Below, piece by piece: positions 23,212 to 28,626 of a DNA stretch of 28,626 nt (within the stretch, counting starts at the first letter, position 1; every line of letters starts with the position of its first letter). The notes beneath the pieces were generated by a model, which saw only the letters and a list, made by a program, of their open reading frames with translations, was not told the DNA's origin and made no database searches. This DNA comes from an uncultured Clostridia bacterium. Its GTDB lineage: Bacteria; Bacillota; Clostridia; Christensenellales; CAG-314. The position numbers were made by a program, and so were the translations under genes. The stretch spans positions 1-28,626 of the forward strand of contig CAKRAM010000116.1 in assembly GCA_934294965.1 (NCBI GenBank), written 5' to 3'.

Positions 23212-24612
23212 TTACGCGTTTTGCGCCGCACTTGCTTGCAATTTTGCTTCGTCCTCGGCAATTGCCGCCGAGCGAACCTTTTTTAGCGTAGGTTTGTACA
23301 TAAATGCAAAAATTATGAACGTCAAAACCCAGCTTACGGGATACACCCAATACAACATCGGCAAAGTGTGAATCCAGCGGCACAAGGTCATTATCCACAA
23401 AATGCGGAACAAACAACTGCCCGACAGACTTACTATCATTGCCGTTGTCGACCGTCCCAAGCCGCGCATAACGTTACTCATCACGTCCATAAGTCCGCAG
23501 GTGAAATAGGTTGTTGCTATTATATACAACCGACCACAAGCCAATTGTACCACTTCTTGGCTGTCGGTAAACAGATTGCAAAGCGGAACTCGAAGCAAAA
23601 GCACCATTCCGCCCATAACCACGCCCACTACGCCCGCCAATGCAAGCGCCTCTTTGGTGGTTTTGTTAATTCTGTCAAAGTTGCGCGCACCCAAGTTTTG
23701 ACTGACGAACGCCATTGCCGAAAGCGAAACGGCGTTCATTGCGTTGTAGATAAATCCGTCCAATTGCGAAGCGACGGTGTTTGCCGTCATAAACGTTTTG
23801 CCAAAAGAGTTGACCGTGGACTGAATAACCACGTTGGAAAGGGAAAACACGCAGCCTTGAAGCCCTGCAGGCAAGCCTATTTTTGCCATTTCGGCGAGTT
23901 CGGCTTTATATAGCCGCAAATTGCCCCACTTGAAACGCGCGTAGCCGTCACTTTTTAGCAAGGTTATCACCGAGAGCACCGCCGAAATCAGTTGGGAAAC
24001 GACGGTTGCAATGGCAACGCCTTCTACGTCCTTGTGGAAAACGGCAACGAACAAAACGTTCAGTCCAACGTTTACGACTCCGCCCACTACAAGGTAAATA
24101 AGCGGACGAACCGTATCGCCGACAGCACGCAAAATCGCCGCACAAAAGTTATACAACAATATTATCGGCATGCCGACAAAGTAGATACGCATATACTTGG
24201 TTGCCATGTCTATAACTTCGGCGTCGCAACCCATCCATTCCAAAAAGTAACGGGAGCAAAAGAAGCCGACAATTCCCAAAAGTATGCCTATCGTTACGCC
24301 CAAAAGCACCGACATTCCCACGATTTTGTGCGCCTTGTCCTTGTCTCCCGAACCGACGCACCGAGCAACCAACACGTTTGCCCCCACCGAAAGTCCGACG
24401 AACAAACCTATTATGAGGTTGATAAGCGCACCCGTTGCGCCAACCGCGGCAACGGCGTCGTCGCTTACCAACGAACCCAACACGATGATATCCGCCATGT
24501 TGAACGTCAGTTGCAAAACGTTTGTAAGCAGCAGCGGTAAAGTGTAAATTATAAGTTTTTTCAGCAGCGGACCGCTGCACATATCCATTTCGAATCTTGC
24601 TGTTTTTGCCAT
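23212..24612 (-). CDS. MATE family efflux transporter
   Basis: This 466-residue protein has the full MATE build of two six-helix halves. It begins with EMDMCSGPLLKKLIIYTLPLLLTNVLQ, typical of the NorM/DinF-like branch, and contains GLSVGANVLVARCVGSGDKDKAH in the first half and MAFVSQNLGARNFDRINK in the second. It should export a cationic or amphipathic compound with Na+ or H+ exchange; the compound is unknown. The ATG at 24612 has no clear ribosome binding site. The gene is preceded by a strong promoter and about 210 nt of leader with four hairpins, so it may be controlled after transcription begins. It is followed by the CvpA-like gene. Confidence 0.92.
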   Translation of the reverse strand: MAKTARFEMDMCSGPLLKKLIIYTLPLLLTNVLQLTFNMADIIVLGSLVSDDAVAAVGATGALINLIIGLFVGLSVGANVLVARCVGSGDKDKAHKIVGMSVLLGVTIGILLGIVGFFCSRYFLEWMGCDAEVIDMATKYMRIYFVGMPIILLYNFCAAILRAVGDTVRPLIYLVVGGVVNVGLNVLFVAVFHKDVEGVAIATVVSQLISAVLSVITLLKSDGYARFKWGNLRLYKAELAEMAKIGLPAGLQGCVFSLSNVVIQSTVNSFGKTFMTANTVASQLDGFIYNAMNAVSLSAMAFVSQNLGARNFDRINKTTKEALALAGVVGVVMGGMVLLLRVPLCNLFTDSQEVVQLACGRLYIIATTYFTCGLMDVMSNVMRGLGRSTTAMIVSLSGSCLFRILWIMTLCRWIHTLPMLYWVYPVSWVLTFIIFAFMYKPTLKKVRSAAIAEDEAKLQASAAQNA

Positions 24613-24692
24613 AAGAAACTAAAAGACCACCCTAAACGCAATGATTTGATATTTTTTGAATGTGATTACCGATTTACGTTGATACAAGAAGC

Positions 24693-24807
24693 ATAAGCGT
24701 TCTTGCTTATTTTAACTTCGACGTTTTTCGAACTCGAAAATAAACAAGCAAGTTTTTGCGCCAAATCCGCAAGGATTTGAAAGGTTTTGCCAAATGGCAA
24801 AAACTTT
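24693..24807 (-). promoter_or_regulatory. Structured 5' leader of the MATE gene (four hairpins)
   Basis: Four hairpins follow each other: TTTTGCC/GGCAAAA with a 4-nt loop (24785-24802), CAAATCC/GGATTTG with a 4-nt loop (24762-24779), TTTTCG/CGAAAA (24725-24740) and ATAAGC/GCTTAT (24693-24710). All lie between the promoter at 24829-24857 and the MATE start. I do not recognise a known riboswitch; the loops lack the ACGR sequence of the mini-ykkC (guanidine-II) type. Confidence 0.5.
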
Positions 24808-24823
24808 GCTTTTTGTAGTGCAT
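24707..24823 (-). CDS. Possible leader peptide (38 aa) ahead of the MATE gene
   Basis: An ATG at 24823 coincides with the predicted transcription start of the MATE promoter and opens a 38-codon frame that ends inside the hairpin region. The product would be very basic (MHYKKQSFC at the start, VRKTSKLK at the end). If translated it would be leaderless, and ribosomes on it would disturb the hairpins, as in attenuation. There is no ribosome binding site, and chance is quite possible. Confidence 0.2.
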   Translation of the reverse strand: MHYKKQSFCHLAKPFKSLRIWRKNLLVYFRVRKTSKLK

Positions 24824-24828
24824 AATAT

Positions 24829-24857
24829 ATAATACCAACAAATCTAAAAATTGTAAA
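24829..24857 (-). promoter_or_regulatory. Promoter of the MATE / CvpA-like unit
   Basis: The minus strand carries TTTACA (24857-24852), 17 nt, and TATTAT (24834-24829). It begins directly after the terminator of the ABC operon. The predicted start is near 24822, about 210 nt before the MATE ATG. Confidence 0.65.
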
Positions 24858-24869
24858 TAGAAAAACCCA

Positions 24870-24909
24870 CAAAAAAATATGCGGCGTGCAAACGCTGCAA
24901 GCCGCATAT
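24870..24909 (-). terminator. Terminator of the ABC importer operon
   Basis: ATATGCGGC (24909-24901 on the minus strand) pairs with GCCGCATAT (24885-24877) around a 15-nt loop that can itself pair weakly, followed by a run of T residues. It lies about 25 nt after the ATPase stop. Confidence 0.85.
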
Positions 24910-24932
24910 AGATTGATAAAACTATGTTCGCC

Positions 24933-26045
24933 TTACTTAATAGGCTCGATTGTGCCGATAGCCACAGCCTCGGTGGACTGTTCGTCGAACAACAAAACGT
25001 GATGCCCGGTAAGTGCGAAACTGACGTTTGAGTTGACTTGGTAGTCGATACTGCCGAACACCACCGCCGTGATGATTTCCTCGCCGACAGAAAGTTTGAC
25101 GGTTGTTTCCATGCCGGAAGGCAACGTTGCGTACACCACGCCGCCCAGCGTGCCTTGATCCAAACGAACGTATTCCGGACGAATACCCACAACAACGGGC
25201 GTTTCCGGAGCAAGTTCCACTTGAGATTTGCCCTTAAACAAGAACTCTCTGCCCAGCATGTTGACTTTTACGCCGCCGCCTGCGACCGTTGCCGTACCTT
25301 TGATGAAGTTCATCGTGGGATTGCCGACGAAATCGGCAACGAACAGGTTGGAGGGATGTTTGTACACGTCCAAAGGCGGAGCGTATTGTTGCAAAATGCC
25401 TTCGTTCATCAAACAAACCTTGGTTGCAAGCGTCATTGCTTCCAACTGGTCGTGAGTGACGTACACAAAAGTACTGTCCGTATCGGCGTGCAAACGTTTA
25501 AGTTCGGTTCTCATTTCCAAACGCAATTTTGCGTCCAAGTTGGAAAGAGGCTCGTCCATAAACAAAACTTTGGGGCTGGGAGCAAGCGTACGCGCAATTG
25601 CCACACGTTGTTGCTGTCCGCCGGAAAGTTCGGACGGATAACGCTTTTCGAACTGCTCGATTTTGAGCATTTTTAGCATATCGTCTACACGCTGGCGAAT
25701 TTTGTCCTTGGGCCAACGGAGGTTTTCCAAACCGAAAGCAATGTTTTGGTAAACCGTCATATGCGGCCACAAAGCGTAGTTTTGGAACAAGAAACCGATA
25801 TCGCGCTTGGCGGGGGAAAGGTTTATTCCGTTTTCCGAATCGAACACCACCGTGTCGCCGATGGTAATTTTGCCTTCGGTGGGGGTTTCCAGCCCGGCAA
25901 TCATACGAAGCGTTGTAGTTTTGCCGCAACCCGACGGGCCGAGCAAGGTTATGAAGTCGCGATCTTCGATTACCATATTAAGGTCTTGAACCGCCACGAA
26001 TTTATCAAATCTTTTTGTTACGTTTTCCAGTGTAATTTTTGGCAT
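24933..26045 (-). CDS. ABC importer ATPase with TOBE domain (FbpC/PotA/UgpC type)
   Basis: This 370-residue ATPase powers the importer encoded by the two genes upstream. Walker A is GPSGCGKTT at 36-44, the Q-loop is FLFQNYALWPHMTV, the signature is LSGGQQQR, Walker B is VLFMDEPLSNLD and the switch histidine is in VTHDQLEAM. The C-terminal part (from about 240) forms a TOBE-like regulatory domain (VVGIRPEYVRL, then HVLLFDE). The length is usual for the family. The ATG at 26045 has AGGAGG within the last codons of the permease gene and only 4 nt between the genes, so translation is coupled. The ATPase family serves iron, polyamine, sugar and phosphonate importers and does not define the substrate. 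Confidence 0.93.
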   Translation of the reverse strand: MPKITLENVTKRFDKFVAVQDLNMVIEDRDFITLLGPSGCGKTTTLRMIAGLETPTEGKITIGDTVVFDSENGINLSPAKRDIGFLFQNYALWPHMTVYQNIAFGLENLRWPKDKIRQRVDDMLKMLKIEQFEKRYPSELSGGQQQRVAIARTLAPSPKVLFMDEPLSNLDAKLRLEMRTELKRLHADTDSTFVYVTHDQLEAMTLATKVCLMNEGILQQYAPPLDVYKHPSNLFVADFVGNPTMNFIKGTATVAGGGVKVNMLGREFLFKGKSQVELAPETPVVVGIRPEYVRLDQGTLGGVVYATLPSGMETTVKLSVGEEIITAVVFGSIDYQVNSNVSFALTGHHVLLFDEQSTEAVAIGTIEPIK

Positions 26046-26049
26046 AATC

Positions 26050-27888
26050 TTAACCTCCTACGCCCTTATCGATGCTTGCGCCGGTAACTTTGTTAACAAC
26101 AAATTGAATTACCAACACTACGACGATGATCAACAAGTTGATACCGTTGCTTGTTTGTGTAAGTCCCGTTCGGCTGTATTCGCCCAAAAGCGTTGTGAGC
26201 AACGTTTCATGGCTGGTTGTAAGCAGTACGAACAAGGACAGTTCCCTCATGCAAGATATAAACGGAAGCAAATAGCCGCTCATGAAACTTGCTTTTTGTA
26301 TCGGGAACAATACGCGTAGCATACGCTTCCACCAAGGCACGCCGATGACGATTGCCGCTTCCTCTATTTCGCCGGAAAGTTGCAACATCGCGCTGGTACC
26401 CGTGCGGGAAGCAAAGGGCATAAACTTGAACGAGCCTACCAATATCAGCAGGAACAACGTATCCTGCATCCAGGTGAAGCCTTTGTTGAACGAAAGTGCC
26501 AAATATACCGCGCCGAAACTCATTGAAGGAATCAGGTACGGGAAGAACGCCATATTGGAAACCCAAGTTGCAAGTTTGCTGCTGCGTTTGCGCGCGACCG
26601 CGTATCCGATAAGGATACCGAACGTGCCTGCCGCAAATGCCGATACAAACGAAACCAATAGCGAGTTGCCCAGTGCCTTCCACATTGTTGTGCTTGCAAG
26701 CAAGCCGATCGTATCGCCCTTGGTGCTGCCTTCGACAAGTTTGGACGAAAACCAGTACTTGAAGGTGAAGGTGGAAAAGTCGCCCGGAGTTTCGAACAAG
26801 CTTTCCATTGCAAATGAGATGAGCGGAACAATTGCAAAGAAGGTTACGATGATGAGCATCACAACCACAATGGGAATACGCGCCTTGCCCAGTTTTACCA
26901 AAGAGATCTGTCCGGATTTGCCAGTTACGGTGGTAAAGGACTTACGTTTGCCCGTGAACCAGTTGTTGAGCGTCAATACCGCAATGGAGAACAACATCAA
27001 AATGATTGCTATAACGTAGCCCTGACCTTTGAAACTGTTGTCGTTGATGAGGTTCTTCATTTGCACGGAAATGGCAATAAAGTTGTTGCCGCTGGAAATA
27101 CTGCTCTTGTTGAGGAAGTACGGCACGGTGTAACTGCTGATACTGCTGGCGAAAACCAACAATACCGTGGAAATGAGTGCGGGAGCAACGATGGGAAGTG
27201 TGATGCGGAACAGGATTTTTGCGCGCGAAGCCTTCAAAACCGTTGCCGCTTCTTCCAAGTTGGCGTCCATATTACGCAAAATGCCGCCTATCAAAATGTA
27301 GGCAAAAGGCGCATAGTGAATGCCCAAGCACATTGCGCAGGGGAAGAATCCGTACACCAGCCATTCCGGAGCGCAAATGCCCGTCAGCGACTGCAACATG
27401 CCTACGCCTGCGCCGATGCCGCTGTTTTTGAAAAAGTTTTCCCAAAACATTGCTATCGACCAGCTGGGCATTATGTACGGAAACACGAATATGGTGGAAA
27501 TGAATTTTTTGCAAGGAATATTGGAGCGGGTTATAAACCACGCGACCAATCCGCCGAACACCACCGCAACCAAACACGCCAAAAGCGCCATAAGAACGGA
27601 TTTTCCCAACGGAATCCAAAACTTATTTGCGGCATAGTCGCTTTCCGAACTGGTGAGCAATTCCGACCAGTGATTGAAGGTAAATGCTCCTTTCTTGATG
27701 CCGATATTTTTCGCTTCTTGTAAAGTGTTTGCCTTAAAAGAGCCTGTCAGCAACGTGAACAGCGGCATTATTACCGTTGCAAGCAGCACCACCAAAAACA
27801 CTACCGCAATGATATTTGCCGGTTTGGAAAAATACGATTTGAGATTGTTGCCAATCTTTTTCGCATTCCAAGCTAGTTTTTTATCCAT
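26050..27888 (-). CDS. ABC importer permease with two fused membrane domains (FbpB type)
   Basis: The 612-residue protein contains two complete permease halves, each with about six helices and an EAA loop that docks the ATPase: EEAATVLKASRAKILFRITLP in the first half and EEAAIVIGVPWWKRMLRVLFP in the second. This fused layout is typical of the iron(III)-type importers (FbpB/AfuB/SfuB) and related 2-aminoethylphosphonate systems. A basic linker (NWFTGKRKSFTTVTGKSG) joins the halves. The start at 27888 is chosen because AGGAG lies 6 nt upstream; an alternative at 27921 lacks this. It lies 111 bp after the binding-protein gene and 4 bp before the ATPase gene. The substrate is likely an iron complex or a small anion, but this is not proven. 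Confidence 0.9.
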   Translation of the reverse strand: MDKKLAWNAKKIGNNLKSYFSKPANIIAVVFLVVLLATVIMPLFTLLTGSFKANTLQEAKNIGIKKGAFTFNHWSELLTSSESDYAANKFWIPLGKSVLMALLACLVAVVFGGLVAWFITRSNIPCKKFISTIFVFPYIMPSWSIAMFWENFFKNSGIGAGVGMLQSLTGICAPEWLVYGFFPCAMCLGIHYAPFAYILIGGILRNMDANLEEAATVLKASRAKILFRITLPIVAPALISTVLLVFASSISSYTVPYFLNKSSISSGNNFIAISVQMKNLINDNSFKGQGYVIAIILMLFSIAVLTLNNWFTGKRKSFTTVTGKSGQISLVKLGKARIPIVVVMLIIVTFFAIVPLISFAMESLFETPGDFSTFTFKYWFSSKLVEGSTKGDTIGLLASTTMWKALGNSLLVSFVSAFAAGTFGILIGYAVARKRSSKLATWVSNMAFFPYLIPSMSFGAVYLALSFNKGFTWMQDTLFLLILVGSFKFMPFASRTGTSAMLQLSGEIEEAAIVIGVPWWKRMLRVLFPIQKASFMSGYLLPFISCMRELSLFVLLTTSHETLLTTLLGEYSRTGLTQTSNGINLLIIVVVLVIQFVVNKVTGASIDKGVGG

Positions 27889-27954
27889 AAATTTCTCCTG
27901 AGGATATTTTTGCGACGACATCTAAGCCACTGCCATTCGCCTTACACTAAGACA

Positions 27955-27974
27955 GGGAGGAGTTTCCTCTTCCC
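27955..27974 (-). other. Intercistronic hairpin between binding protein and permease genes
   Basis: GGGAGGAG (27955-27962) pairs with CTCTTCCC (27967-27974), eight pairs including one G-U. No T-run follows on the minus strand, so it is more likely an mRNA-stabilising or processing hairpin than a terminator. Such hairpins often keep the binding-protein message more abundant than the permease part. Confidence 0.5.
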
Positions 27975-27999
27975 CGCCAAAAATACCGTTAATAAGATG

Positions 28000-28626
28000 T
28001 TATTTTCCGGCAAGTTGTTGGTTGATGAACTTAACCGTTTTTCCGTATGCGCTGTTGATGTATTCAACGTCTTCTACGATTGCTTTTTGCTTCCAAGTTG
28101 CCAAAGCGGGATCGCCGTCTACGCTCTTGATGTTTTGGTTAGAAGAATAGTAACCCAAGATTCCGCCCCAACCTGCTTTGAAGCCTTCTTCGGAAAGAAG
28201 ATATTTTACGAACAAGCAGGACATATAAGGCATTTTTGCCGTATCGGGGATAAGCGTCCACATGTTGTAAACGAATCCGGGGAAGCCTTCTACTTCGAGG
28301 TTCCAACCTGCTGCTTTTACGGCGTCTTTGTAGTAGCCTGCTTCTTCGGTTGCCGCTTTGTATCCGGGGTAATCTTTAAGTTTGCAAAGGCCGGCAAATA
28401 CAAGCTTGTTGTTGTAGTCTGCGGTGTGGATCTTTTTGACTGCGGAAGAGTCGGAAGAGTGCCAATTACTTACGTTTTTGATAAACTCTGCAACGAATTT
28501 GTGACCGATTGTTTCGTATGCTTCTTCTGCAACGTAGTCGGTTCCGAAGTAGGATTTATAAGCGTCGGTAAGTTTTTTGCAAGCTGCGGGGCTGGTGAGC
28601 ATGATAAGGAAGCTCATGTTAACGTC
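28000..28626 (-). CDS. ABC importer substrate-binding protein (N-terminus cut by window edge)
   Basis: Only the last 208 residues are present; the frame is open to the right edge. The segment WNLEVEGFPGFVYNMWTLIPDTAKMPYMSCLFVKYLLSEEGFKAGWGGILGYYSSN resembles the C-terminal lobe of periplasmic-type binding proteins of the iron/polyamine/phosphonate class, where KYLLSEEG is a frequent end motif. The signal peptide or lipobox expected for a Gram-positive binding protein would lie outside the window. The methionine at 28617 is internal, because the reading frame continues upstream of it. As first of the three importer genes it should deliver the substrate to the permease. Confidence 0.8.
   Translation of the reverse strand, partial: DVNMSFLIMLTSPAACKKLTDAYKSYFGTDYVAEEAYETIGHKFVAEFIKNVSNWHSSDSSAVKKIHTADYNNKLVFAGLCKLKDYPGYKAATEEAGYYKDAVKAAGWNLEVEGFPGFVYNMWTLIPDTAKMPYMSCLFVKYLLSEEGFKAGWGGILGYYSSNQNIKSVDGDPALATWKQKAIVEDVEYINSAYGKTVKFINQQLAGK

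Overview
The window looks like a chromosomal piece of a Bacillota (Clostridia-type) bacterium, probably an uncultured gut lineage. The evidence is an FMN riboswitch in front of a riboflavin ECF transporter subunit, a tsaE-tsaB-rimI operon, a lipoprotein with bacterial Ig-like domains, frequent GGAGG ribosome binding sites and A-rich leaders. The exact lineage cannot be fixed from the sequence alone. No tRNA, rRNA, CRISPR array, transposase or phage gene was recognised.

Layout from left to right. (1) 1-5906, minus strand: a MATE transporter cut by the left edge, then parE and parC for a type IIA topoisomerase, each unit with its own promoter. (2) 5907-6893: no credible gene, but a cluster of interspersed palindromic repeats and a hairpin terminator. 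(3) 6894-9313: an alpha/beta hydrolase (minus) and murG (plus). (4) 9325-11157: four small unrecognised proteins on the minus strand and, opposite them, a compact promoter-to-terminator unit on the plus strand that may be a small RNA of about 184 nt. (5) 11158-12075: a WYL-domain regulator. (6) 12169-15644, minus: alpha/beta hydrolase, membrane-anchored MurF-like ligase, a possible small protein and a D-Ala-D-Ala ligase, which look like one cell-wall operon. (7) 15727-18385, plus: promoter, FMN riboswitch and ribU, then a separate promoter for tsaE-tsaB-rimI ending in a strong terminator. (8) 18383-18583: a decayed 27-bp tandem repeat. (9) 18647-21824, minus: a lipoprotein whose C-terminal domain resembles barnase, followed by a membrane-anchored metallophosphoesterase. 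(10) 21904-24857, minus: a MATE transporter behind a leader of about 210 nt with four hairpins, then a CvpA-like membrane protein. (11) 24870-28626, minus: an ABC importer operon (binding protein cut by the right edge, fused double permease, ATPase) with a terminator.

Most striking is the barnase-like lipoprotein paired with an exported-side phosphoesterase. This could be a surface RNA-degrading and nucleotide-scavenging pair, or a secreted RNase toxin; no barstar-like inhibitor is visible. The other leads are the candidate small RNA, the structured MATE leader, the repeat cluster, the 27-bp repeat, and several genes whose start codon lies almost at the predicted transcription start or lacks a Shine-Dalgarno sequence.
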